In this document: positions 44,828-52,376 of the stretch, in pieces
How positions within the stretch are numbered: position 1 is the first letter of the stretch
Layout: each line of letters opens with the position of its first letter
Made by a program: the position numbers and the translations under genes
Notes under the pieces: model-generated
What the model was told of the DNA's origin: nothing
The model's input: only the letters and a program-made list of their open reading frames with translations
Databases searched by the model: none
Assembly (NCBI GenBank): GCA_016708315.1
Contig: JADJGC010000024.1
Coordinates: 62,001-126,000 of the forward strand
Source: a bacterium
GTDB taxonomy: Bacteria; Zixibacteria; MSB-5A5; CAIYYT01
Direction: 5' to 3'
DNA length: 64,000 nucleotides

Positions 44828-45042
44828 CCCTTGCCAAAGGGTTGAACCTCCAGGGTGATCGACATTTCCGCTTCTTGACCCGCCAGTTCTTTAGCCAGCG
44901 AATTATAGCCGAGCGATTCATTCTGTTGATGTTCTTTGATGCTGGCGCGAGATAAAGAATTGTCGAACGCACATACCTCCGACGAAACGATCAACAACAC
45001 TGCAAATGCTGCCAGTGCCTTCAGCCATTGGAATACTTGCAT
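44686..45042 (-). CDS. N-terminus of the LVIVD/dockerin protein, frameshifted
   Basis: The ATG at 45042 has a strong ribosome binding site (GGGGAGGA) and opens a clear signal peptide (MQVFQWLKALAAFAVLLIVSS). The next 40 residues are coding, but from about 44890-44840 the family sequence continues in another frame (HPGGSTLWQGMADAVVSGN). The rest of this frame, down to the stop at 44686, is a wrong-frame reading of the first LVIVD repeat. One indel in that 50-base stretch would join both parts into a protein of about 725 residues. The perfect palindrome GTAGCGCTAC (45055-45064) lies just upstream of the ribosome binding site. Confidence 0.7.
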   Translation of the reverse strand: MQVFQWLKALAAFAVLLIVSSEVCAFDNSLSRASIKEHQQNESLGYNSLAKELAGQEAEMSITLEVQPFGKGWQTQLSPAIAHIAGWRMAWKWWISQIRQRQSFYTGIPTRHSTQNLR

Positions 45043-45199
45043 GGTTCCTCCCCAGTAGCGCTACCGAGCTACGACGGGTTAGGTTTTCAGAATTGGTTTG
45101 ATGTTCTTAACAAAGTTAAGAAACAGGGACGCAACTGTCAAGGATAAAAGTGCCAGACCTGCCGAGACAATTGCAGTTAGTGCTCGTGGTCTGCCCGCT

Positions 45200-45586
45200 T
45201 TACGCTCTGGCCTTCCGCAGTTGCATAAATGCGACTCCAAATAGCACCAGAAACACCAAGTCAGCAATCGCCCACGGCTTCCACATCCCGGGAATTCCAC
45301 TGCTGAACCAGTAGGCAAATACGATTGCGCAATAGGCGACTTTGAGCAGCATGCCGTAAGGTATCAAGTTGCAAGACCGTACAGGTTCGCGGGCGATTTG
45401 CAGGTACATCATGCCAAAGACTATCAGCAATGCTCCGGGAAACTGCACGTAGCCGGGATGATTCGGCGGCGCGACCTCGAACATCGCGAACAGATTGTCA
45501 TGAAACAGAATAAACGCTACACCGAGGAATGCATCATAAACAAAAGCAATATAGAATAGCGCCTTGATCCATGCTTGGTTCTTCAT
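45200..45586 (-). CDS. Small four-helix membrane protein, unknown function
   Basis: 128 residues with four probable membrane segments (ALFYIAFVYDAFLGVAFILF; FPGALLIVFGMMYLQIA; MLLKVAYCAIVFAYWF; AIADLVFLVLFGVAFMQL). It resembles no enzyme family I know by motif. ATG 45586 is chosen because GGGAG lies six bases upstream; an in-frame start at 45604 would add six residues. It follows the radical SAM gene by 39 bases and another small membrane protein lies on the other side of that gene, so the three are likely one operon. Confidence 0.75.
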   Translation of the reverse strand: MKNQAWIKALFYIAFVYDAFLGVAFILFHDNLFAMFEVAPPNHPGYVQFPGALLIVFGMMYLQIAREPVRSCNLIPYGMLLKVAYCAIVFAYWFSSGIPGMWKPWAIADLVFLVLFGVAFMQLRKARA

Positions 45587-45625
45587 CTTTGACTCCCTGC
45601 GCAAACAAAGTGTTTTCTCGACAAG

Positions 45626-46951
45626 CTAGTTAACCTCACGGCCCGCCTTTAGCATTCCTTTGAATCGCTCGCGCCTCTTGCGATAAGCCTCATCCGAATA
45701 CAGCCTCACCGCGAGGTCCCGGAATCCAAGCTCAAGTTGCTCTACCGTCATCTGTTTAGGTACGTAATTGACATCGAATAGCGTGCACTTGCGCCACGCC
45801 TCCGGCTCAATCAGTCGCTTTTCTTTGGCGAGACGATCATAAAGCGGCGTTCCCGGAAATGGCGTCTGGATCGTGATCTGTACTTCGTGAAGTCCAGTCT
45901 TCTCAACAAATTCGACAACGTCGTCAAAGATCTTTTCATCTTGCCCATCAAGACCGAGAATGAAACAGCCGTTGACGCTGATCCCATGCGACTGAATCGC
46001 GCGAATCTTCGACTCGTACTTCTGCCACTGCTTGCTCTTCCAATTTCCTCGGATCTCCAGCCCGGAGAGCGAAGCCGCCGTCGGGCTTTCGAGTCCGATC
46101 AAGACCTGCGCACATCCGCTCTCGCGCATCAAAGTGAGCAACTCATCGTCATCGCCAACCGAGATATCCGTCTCCGTAAACCAGCGGACATGTCGCCCCT
46201 TGAGTTGAGTAAGCAGTTCTTTCCAATAGCTGCGGTTAACCAGCGAATTGTCGTCGGCAAATTCGATAAACGGGTGCGACCAGGTCGCGCGAATTCTGTC
46301 AATTTCCGCAATCACTCGTGCCACCGGTTTTTGTTTATATTGCTTTGTCAAGAGCACCGAACTGGCACAGAACTCGCATAGATGAGGACAGCCGCGACTG
46401 GTTTGTACTGTGAGTCGATTGTAGCGGTCCGGAGCCAGCAATTCGAATGCCGGCATCGGCGCCTGCGCAAGGTCGAATTCCCGTTCCCGTCCGTCATAGA
46501 ACTGTTGAAGCTTTCCAGCCTCGAAGTCGGCAAGCAGATCTGTCCAGACCGATTCACCCTCACCGATGACAACCGCATTGGCATGACGGGCTGCCTCTTG
46601 CGGAAGACTCGTCACATGCAGACCGCCCAGAACCACAGCGATACCCTTGTGGCGATACTCATCCGCCAGCGCGTAGGCTTCGTCCATCTGCGCCGAGTAA
46701 CTCGAAATCGCGACCAAATCAAATCCTTCCGGCACTTCCCCGTGTTCGCGCGCCGCCGCCAGTTCGCTGATTTCAAAGTACTTTACATCATGCCGGCTCG
46801 GAGTCATTCCAGCCAGCGTTAGTAACCCGAGGCTCGGAAGTGATGCTATGATCTTACTGCGCTCGACAAATCCGGGAAGTGTCAGTCCAAGGCGAAGCAG
46901 CTCTTCATCGCATACCCGTATCCCGCTCATGGCGATTAGGGCAATCCTCAT
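45626..46951 (-). CDS. B12-binding-domain-type radical SAM protein
   Basis: A 441-residue protein with an N-terminal cobalamin-binding-like Rossmann domain (about 1-150; VLGGLHVTSLPQEAARHANAV, GEGE) but no DxHxxG motif. A radical SAM barrel follows, with the cluster motif CPHLCEFC (CX3CX2C), GLESPTAASLSG and GCFILGLDGQDEKIFDDV. This class does methylations, ring contractions and other radical chemistry, and some members act on lipids or natural products; the substrate here cannot be read from sequence. The start overlaps the stop of the upstream membrane protein gene by 4 nt, indicating co-translation. Confidence 0.88.
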   Translation of the reverse strand: MRIALIAMSGIRVCDEELLRLGLTLPGFVERSKIIASLPSLGLLTLAGMTPSRHDVKYFEISELAAAREHGEVPEGFDLVAISSYSAQMDEAYALADEYRHKGIAVVLGGLHVTSLPQEAARHANAVVIGEGESVWTDLLADFEAGKLQQFYDGREREFDLAQAPMPAFELLAPDRYNRLTVQTSRGCPHLCEFCASSVLLTKQYKQKPVARVIAEIDRIRATWSHPFIEFADDNSLVNRSYWKELLTQLKGRHVRWFTETDISVGDDDELLTLMRESGCAQVLIGLESPTAASLSGLEIRGNWKSKQWQKYESKIRAIQSHGISVNGCFILGLDGQDEKIFDDVVEFVEKTGLHEVQITIQTPFPGTPLYDRLAKEKRLIEPEAWRKCTLFDVNYVPKQMTVEQLELGFRDLAVRLYSDEAYRKRRERFKGMLKAGREVN

Positions 46952-47334
46952 ACAGACAATCCCTTCACGAAAAATATCACCAGCGCCAACAGAAGCGACA
47001 CCACCGGTACCGCAAAGAAATGACGCACTGGTTTACGAAATGCCGATAGATAGCAGACCAGCGGCATCGTTACGTGGCCCACAACGAGAAGAATCGAAGG
47101 CCACTGTCCCGGGTCCGGCATGGCGCCGGTCTTGATGCTGAAGAAGTACGCGAAATTGACAATGGCGATACCGAAAAACGAAATGTGCCCCAGACGTGTC
47201 ATCCGCCGACGCCACGACCCATACCCGCCGAGCCAATTCTCGTCGTGGAAGAACATTCCCTGAATCATTCCGGCAAGGAATCCCGCAAAGATTCCTCCCC
47301 AGGCAACATACAGGTTAATCTCGGGGCTCATCAT
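46948..47334 (-). CDS. Small membrane protein coupled to a radical SAM gene
   Basis: 128 residues, four probable membrane segments (LYVAWGGIFAGFLAGMIQGM; ISFFGIAIVNFAYFFS; ILLVVGHVTMPLVCYLSA; VPVVSLLLALVIFFVKGL). No family recognised. Begins with two ATG codons at 47334 and 47331, with a G-rich stretch upstream. First gene of the three-gene unit with the radical SAM protein and the second small membrane protein; a good promoter lies just upstream. Confidence 0.75.
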   Translation of the reverse strand: MMSPEINLYVAWGGIFAGFLAGMIQGMFFHDENWLGGYGSWRRRMTRLGHISFFGIAIVNFAYFFSIKTGAMPDPGQWPSILLVVGHVTMPLVCYLSAFRKPVRHFFAVPVVSLLLALVIFFVKGLSV

Positions 47335-47371
47335 CGACCCGCCCTGGTTACAGTGTGATTAATCAGGCTTA

Positions 47372-47401
47372 AGTATGGAGTTCTGTAGCAATATTTGTCA
47401 A
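47372..47401 (-). promoter_or_regulatory. Promoter of the radical SAM operon
   Basis: TTGACA (47401-47396), 18 bases, CATACT (47377-47372) on the minus strand, giving a leader of about 30 bases before the ATG at 47334. Confidence 0.55.
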
Positions 47402-47671
47402 GCGTTAGTTCTTCGACAGCAAAGCGCCTGTCGTCATCGCCCAACAACGGAAAGTAGACTCCCCTTTCCCACTTGGAGAGTCTGGGGTGAGTGCTCCGGC
47501 ATTCCCTTCCCCTCCTCCAGAAAACTATTCCCTCCCATCCGCAATCACCCGAAACCCTGTCTTTATAATCCCCTTATTCTCAACCACTTATACGACTGTT
47601 TCATTTCGGCATCATCCTTGCTATGGCATAGCCTGAACGGTTCATAGGATGAACCGCAGGAGAGAGAGAAT
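47402..47671. other. Intergenic region upstream of the exopolysaccharide operon
   Basis: Between the minus-strand radical SAM operon promoter and the plus-strand exporter gene lie about 270 non-coding bases, pyrimidine-rich on the plus strand. A perfect -10 box TATAAT occurs at 47564-47569 without a good -35, and another TTATAC near 47590. An imperfect inverted repeat (ACTCCCC ... GGGGTGAGT) lies near 47458-47492 without a T run. The perfect inverted repeat at 47638-47656 is listed separately. Confidence 0.45.
47638..47656 (+). repeat. Perfect inverted repeat next to the exporter ribosome binding site
   Basis: CGGTTCAT-AGG-ATGAACCG: 8-bp arms and a 3-base centre, ending just before the ribosome binding site AGGAG and 16 bases before the ATG at 47672. 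It could be an operator for a dimeric regulator or, in RNA, a hairpin that stabilises the mRNA or modulates translation of the exopolysaccharide operon. Confidence 0.6.
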
Positions 47672-49942
47672 ATGAAGATTTTTCAAGCTGTCGTCTTAGG
47701 CATCATCCTGACGGCAACAACAGTCGCGCAAAACTACCCGAAGCGCGACGGCGTTAACTACGACGATCTCATTCGTAAATATCCATCTTCATCCACCACG
47801 GAGATGGATCGATATCAATCCCCGTACCTGCTGCCAGACACCACCGCCCGGCTTGAACAGGATCCGTCCAAGGTTCAAGCCCGGGCAGCCCATCCCGACA
47901 GCGTTCGCACCGAGCTATTCGGCTACAACCTGTTCGCGCGCGGCGGCACTACCAACGAAATTCCGCAGAACCTCGCCCTCCCGGAGGATTACAAACTCGG
48001 CTCAGGCGATAATCTGATTGTCAATCTCTGGGGCAAGGTCGAACAAGAATACAATCTCACCGTCGACCGCCAGGGCGCGGTGTTTATCCCCAAGATCGGC
48101 GAAGTCGCTGTTTGGGGCCTGACTCTTCAACAGGCCGAGAAGCGGCTGCGCGAAAAGCTCGGCACCGGGTTCTCTGATTTCCAGATGACCTTGAGTCTCG
48201 GCAAACTTAAATCGATTCAAGTATTTGTTTTTGGCGAAGTAAAATTTCCCGGGTCCTACAGTGTCAATTCGCTGTCGACGATGTTTTCGGCGCTTTATCT
48301 CGCCGGTGGCCCGAGTGAACGCGGGAGTCTTCGCCGAATAAAACTGATTCGCTCCGGAGTGGAAACAGCATCAATTGATCTCTATCAGTTCCTGCTATTC
48401 GGCAAAAACGTTGCCGGTGTTTCCTTGCAGTCCGGCGATGTCGTCTTTGTCGATGTTGTCGGCAAACGCGTAAAGGTCGAAGGCGCAATCAAGCGTCCGG
48501 CTATCTACGAAATTCTCGGCACCGAGTCGATTTCGGAAATGATCGAGCTTGCCGGCGGAACACTACCGAGCGCATACCTCGAGAGAGTCCGCGTCGACCG
48601 TGTCACCACCAACGACGCGTATCAAGTTCTCGATCTCAATCTCAAGGACGCGGCTTCACCTGACTTGGCGTTCGCCATGGAAGACGGCGACGAGGTCAGC
48701 ATTGAGTCGATCTACGATCATAAGCAGAATGTCGTCTACCTCGAAGGACATTTCCGTCATCCCGGTCTCTATCAGTATCAGGAAGGCTTGACGCTTGCCC
48801 AGTTATTCAAGAACGGCTGCGATCTCGAAGAACAAGCCTACCGCGGACGAATCGACATTCTCCGTTGTGAAAACGGCCGCGATACGTCGCTGGTCACTGT
48901 CGATCCGGAAGAAGTAATCGCGGGAATCATCGAGGTTCCGTTGCGCGCCGGCGACAAGTTGATCGCCTATTCGCGCGAGGATGTTACCGCCAAGCGCACG
49001 GTCTCCATTTTTGGAATGGTGACGCGCCCGGGCGATTACTCCTACTATGAAGGCATGAAGGTCTCAGACCTGGTGTTCAAGGCGGGCAACTTGATGCAGT
49101 CAGCCTATCCACTCAGAATCGAACTTGCGCGCACCATGGAAGACGGGCAACGCGAAGTGCTCTATGCGTCACTCGACGACCCCACCGGCGACATGCCGCT
49201 CTCGGAACACGACAAGATTTTCATACGCCAAATACCCGGCTGGGAAGAACGTGATATCGTCACCATTGAAGGTGAGGTCCGCTTCCCCGGAAAGTATGTA
49301 ATCACCAAAGAAACCAACTCCCTCTACTCCTTGATACAACGTGCCGGTGGATTGAGTGATGATGCATTCGCCACCGGTACGGTGTTTACACGCGGCACGA
49401 TCATATCCGATCTGAAGCGTCGCGGTGTAGATGAGTTGATCAATCGCTCGGCGGAGAAACTTGAAGACGATTCCGGGAAAATCCGAATCGACTCCTCCGC
49501 TGTTCTTCGCGACAACAACATGTCGAACCGGATTGTGGTTCACATCGATGAACTGCTCAAATCCGGCGACAGTCGTTATGACATCATTCTCAAAGACGGC
49601 GATCAAGTTTACATTCCATCCAATCCGGCCGGAATTCAAGTTCTCGGCGCTGTGCCGTCAATCAGCACGATTGCCTATCAAGACGGCAAGAAGGCTGATT
49701 TCTACGTCAAGCGGGCGGGCGGATTCCTTCCCAACGCCGACAAAAAGCACGTCCAGTTGATCCGCGCCGATGGCACTATTGTTTCCGGTCGAAGCTCACT
49801 CTCGAAAGAAGTGCGCCTCGGAGATGCAATCTATGTCCCAACGAAAGTACACAAGGAGCGCGACTGGCTCAAGATTTTCTCGACGACCGCATCTGTAGCG
49901 GCAAGTATCGCGACCACAATATTCGTTTTTGACCGGCTGTAA
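47672..49942 (+). CDS. Polysaccharide export protein with multiple SLBB domains (Wza-like)
   Basis: An outer membrane export component for extracellular polysaccharide. The 756-residue protein has a signal peptide (MKIFQAVVLGIILTATTVAQ), a poly-export domain (LPEDYKLGSGDNLIVNLWG onward) and about six SLBB repeats, recognisable as VFGEVKFPGSYSV, VEGAIKRPAIYEI, LEGHFRHPGLYQY, IFGMVTRPGDYSY, IEGEVRFPGKYVI and VLGAVPSISTIAY. A hydrophobic C-terminal helix (TTASVAASIATTIFVF) follows. It is twice the size of E. coli Wza, which has fewer SLBB repeats. No N-terminal lipobox Cys is visible. First gene of the exopolysaccharide operon, ATG with AGGAGAGAGAG upstream. Confidence 0.92.
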   Translation: MKIFQAVVLGIILTATTVAQNYPKRDGVNYDDLIRKYPSSSTTEMDRYQSPYLLPDTTARLEQDPSKVQARAAHPDSVRTELFGYNLFARGGTTNEIPQNLALPEDYKLGSGDNLIVNLWGKVEQEYNLTVDRQGAVFIPKIGEVAVWGLTLQQAEKRLREKLGTGFSDFQMTLSLGKLKSIQVFVFGEVKFPGSYSVNSLSTMFSALYLAGGPSERGSLRRIKLIRSGVETASIDLYQFLLFGKNVAGVSLQSGDVVFVDVVGKRVKVEGAIKRPAIYEILGTESISEMIELAGGTLPSAYLERVRVDRVTTNDAYQVLDLNLKDAASPDLAFAMEDGDEVSIESIYDHKQNVVYLEGHFRHPGLYQYQEGLTLAQLFKNGCDLEEQAYRGRIDILRCENGRDTSLVTVDPEEVIAGIIEVPLRAGDKLIAYSREDVTAKRTVSIFGMVTRPGDYSYYEGMKVSDLVFKAGNLMQSAYPLRIELARTMEDGQREVLYASLDDPTGDMPLSEHDKIFIRQIPGWEERDIVTIEGEVRFPGKYVITKETNSLYSLIQRAGGLSDDAFATGTVFTRGTIISDLKRRGVDELINRSAEKLEDDSGKIRIDSSAVLRDNNMSNRIVVHIDELLKSGDSRYDIILKDGDQVYIPSNPAGIQVLGAVPSISTIAYQDGKKADFYVKRAGGFLPNADKKHVQLIRADGTIVSGRSSLSKEVRLGDAIYVPTKVHKERDWLKIFSTTASVAASIATTIFVFDRL

Positions 49943-51135
49943 TGGGAACGACGACAATGAAGAACCAACACGATCAGAAACTGCCGATAGTCTGTCTGTC
50001 AACCCAGGACTACGGCGACCTGTGGACACGCAAACAACGCTTTATGAATATGTTCGCCGACGACGGTCATCGCGTGATCTACGTCGAGTCCCAGTGGCAT
50101 CTGCTGACGTACCTTAAGCGATTCTCCGGACAGCTTGCCCGTCCGTTCCGTTTTCTCGGCAAACCGCGCAAGGTGAAAGACAATCTCTTTGTCGCGACAC
50201 CGCCGCTGCTCTTGCCGTTTCATCAGATGGCAACACCGATTGCAGTGATAAACAATCTGATTCTTGGCCTTTGGCTGCGTTGGACAACGCGACGCCTCGG
50301 AGTGAAAGACTCGCTGGTTTATTCCTATGTCCCTTATTCGCATCTGGCGATACGGATTCTTGGAAGCAAGAAAGTCCTCTACGAAAAAGTCGACGACCTA
50401 GCCGCCGCCAAAGGATTGGTGCGCCGGTCAACAGTGGAGTCGCTTGAGAAGCAACTCCTCAAGATGTCGCAACTCGTAATTGTCACCGCTACGAAACTGA
50501 AATTTTTGCTCGGCAACCAACACGATAGCATTCACGTGATTCCCAACGCTTGCGAGATAGAACACTTCGACGGCTCGGCAACAACTGAAACAGAGCCACT
50601 GCGCATGCGGTCGATTCTCAAACCGCGTATCGGCTTTGTCGGAATGCTCGCCTATTGGATCGACCTCGATCTTGTCGAGAGCATGGTCAAGGCGAGACCG
50701 AGTTGGCAGTTTGTTTTCATCGGTCCGGTCTCGGTTGATGTCTCGCGCTTTGACAAGTATTCCAATATCCATTTCATCGGGCGTGTTCCTTACGACTATC
50801 TGCCTTCCTACATGGAAGCCATCGATGTCTTCATGAACCCTTACTTGCGCGACGAGATTTCCGAATCCTGCTCGCCGCTCAAGGTATTCGAATATCTCGC
50901 CGCCGGCAAGCCGGTGGTGAGCGTACCGATGCCCGAGGTTCTCCGTTTTGCACCTTTCGTCAGGCTCGCCGACAACTCCGAACAATTCGTCGAACGAATC
51001 GAGGAGCTGCTCGCCATGAAAGCCATGGAACGGCGCAAACTCTCAACGCAACTGCGCGCACTGGTCAAGCACGACAACTGGCAGGATCGCTTCGACCGCA
51101 CCCGCAAGCTGCTGCAGGAGACCTACGATCTATGA
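49942..51135 (+). CDS. Glycosyltransferase, GT-B fold
   Basis: 397 residues with the two Rossmann halves of GT-B enzymes. The C-terminal half carries the donor-site signature ESCSPLKVFEYLAAGKPVVSVP, with RIGFVGMLAYWIDLDLVE starting that half. No signal peptide. Starts by a TAATG overlap with the exporter gene; an internal ATG six codons later (MKNQHDQK) is possible. Sugar donor and acceptor are unknown; context points to exopolysaccharide repeat-unit assembly in the cytoplasm. Confidence 0.85.
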   Translation: MGTTTMKNQHDQKLPIVCLSTQDYGDLWTRKQRFMNMFADDGHRVIYVESQWHLLTYLKRFSGQLARPFRFLGKPRKVKDNLFVATPPLLLPFHQMATPIAVINNLILGLWLRWTTRRLGVKDSLVYSYVPYSHLAIRILGSKKVLYEKVDDLAAAKGLVRRSTVESLEKQLLKMSQLVIVTATKLKFLLGNQHDSIHVIPNACEIEHFDGSATTETEPLRMRSILKPRIGFVGMLAYWIDLDLVESMVKARPSWQFVFIGPVSVDVSRFDKYSNIHFIGRVPYDYLPSYMEAIDVFMNPYLRDEISESCSPLKVFEYLAAGKPVVSVPMPEVLRFAPFVRLADNSEQFVERIEELLAMKAMERRKLSTQLRALVKHDNWQDRFDRTRKLLQETYDL

Positions 51136-52367
51136 AAATCGCCATCAACTGCCTTCTGGTCGAACCGGGTCAAACCGGCGGCGGCGAAACATTTCTCGTC
51201 AATCTGATTGAACGACTCGCCCGTCTCGACACCAAGAATGAATACTTGTTGATTGTCACCGAGTCGAACGCGCGACTCTTCGCAACTTCGAACCCGCGAT
51301 TTACTCAATACGTAGCGCTACCGTCGGCTCAATCGCGTCTACGGCGGCTGTGGTTCGAGTATCAATCGCTTCCGCACTTGCTCAAGCGTGAAGGGGTTGA
51401 TTTGTATTATTCGCCATTCGGAACACTTCCCTATGGACTGCCCTGCAAGTCGGCTGTGACATTTCAGAATTTACTCTACATCGACTTTGCGAATAGCACT
51501 CCCTTTCGCGGGCGCACTCCGCTCGGTTGGTTGAAGATCAATCTTCAGGCGCTGTACTACAAGACTACCACCCGCTCGACGATGCGCCGCGCTGATAGAA
51601 TTTGGGCAGTCTCGAACACGACAGCAAACGCTCTGAGTGACAACTATGAAGTTCCGCCTTCCAAGATCGAAGTCATATACGAAGGCGTGAGCATTGAACA
51701 ATTTCATCCGGAGCGTCAAAACGATCTCCCGGAACGTCCATTCGCAGGGCGCTATGTACTTATGGTCGCATCACTCTATCCGAACAAGAACATCGACAAG
51801 GCAATCTGCGCCTTTCGCAACGTGGTCGATCGCGGCATGCCGCACCATTTGCTGATCGTCGGAAACGACTGGCACCACTATCGCAAGGAACTCGAGAAGC
51901 TGGTCAAGCGACTGCACCTTGAGGAACGCGTTCATTTCGTCGGCGGCGTCAAGCACGAGGAGATTCCTGCTTACTTCAAACACGCCGAGCTCTTCTTGAT
52001 GATCTCAACTGTCGAATCATTCGGACTTCCGGTTCTCGAAGCAATGGCCTCGGGAGTGCCGGTGCTGATTTCTCAGCGTTCATCGTTACCGGAGATTGCC
52101 GGCAATGCGGCACTGACGGTCGACATCCAGAATACAAATCACATTGCCGACCAGATGGTTCGAATTCTTACCGACCGCGCATTGTCAAACAGTCTGCGCG
52201 AACGCGGTCAGACTCGCGCCCGCAGTTTCGATTGGAATGAAACTGCCGCTCGCGCCATCGACTTATTCAACGGACTATCACACGCGCCGCAGCCGGCGCC
52301 GGACATCCATAGAAAGGAATCTATCGATGACACCTACAAGTCTCAGATCCCGACAGCCACGCACTAA
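51132..52367 (+). CDS. Glycosyltransferase family 4-like
   Basis: 411 residues. N-terminal acceptor domain begins with MKIAINCLLVEPGQTGGGETF, with the Gly-rich loop typical of GT4. The C-terminal domain has the family motif STVESFGLPVLEAMASGVPVL (EX7E) followed by SLPEIAGNAAL. It overlaps the preceding glycosyltransferase by 4 nt. The last 25 residues are polar and probably disordered. Confidence 0.9.
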   Translation: MKIAINCLLVEPGQTGGGETFLVNLIERLARLDTKNEYLLIVTESNARLFATSNPRFTQYVALPSAQSRLRRLWFEYQSLPHLLKREGVDLYYSPFGTLPYGLPCKSAVTFQNLLYIDFANSTPFRGRTPLGWLKINLQALYYKTTTRSTMRRADRIWAVSNTTANALSDNYEVPPSKIEVIYEGVSIEQFHPERQNDLPERPFAGRYVLMVASLYPNKNIDKAICAFRNVVDRGMPHHLLIVGNDWHHYRKELEKLVKRLHLEERVHFVGGVKHEEIPAYFKHAELFLMISTVESFGLPVLEAMASGVPVLISQRSSLPEIAGNAALTVDIQNTNHIADQMVRILTDRALSNSLRERGQTRARSFDWNETAARAIDLFNGLSHAPQPAPDIHRKESIDDTYKSQIPTATH

Positions 52368-52376
52368 GGCGGCGGC

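Noticed and set aside
47402..47671. A small RNA or tRNA in the exopolysaccharide upstream region
   Set aside because: No cloverleaf, no GGTTCGAATCC-type arm and no promoter-terminator pair enclosing a short transcript.
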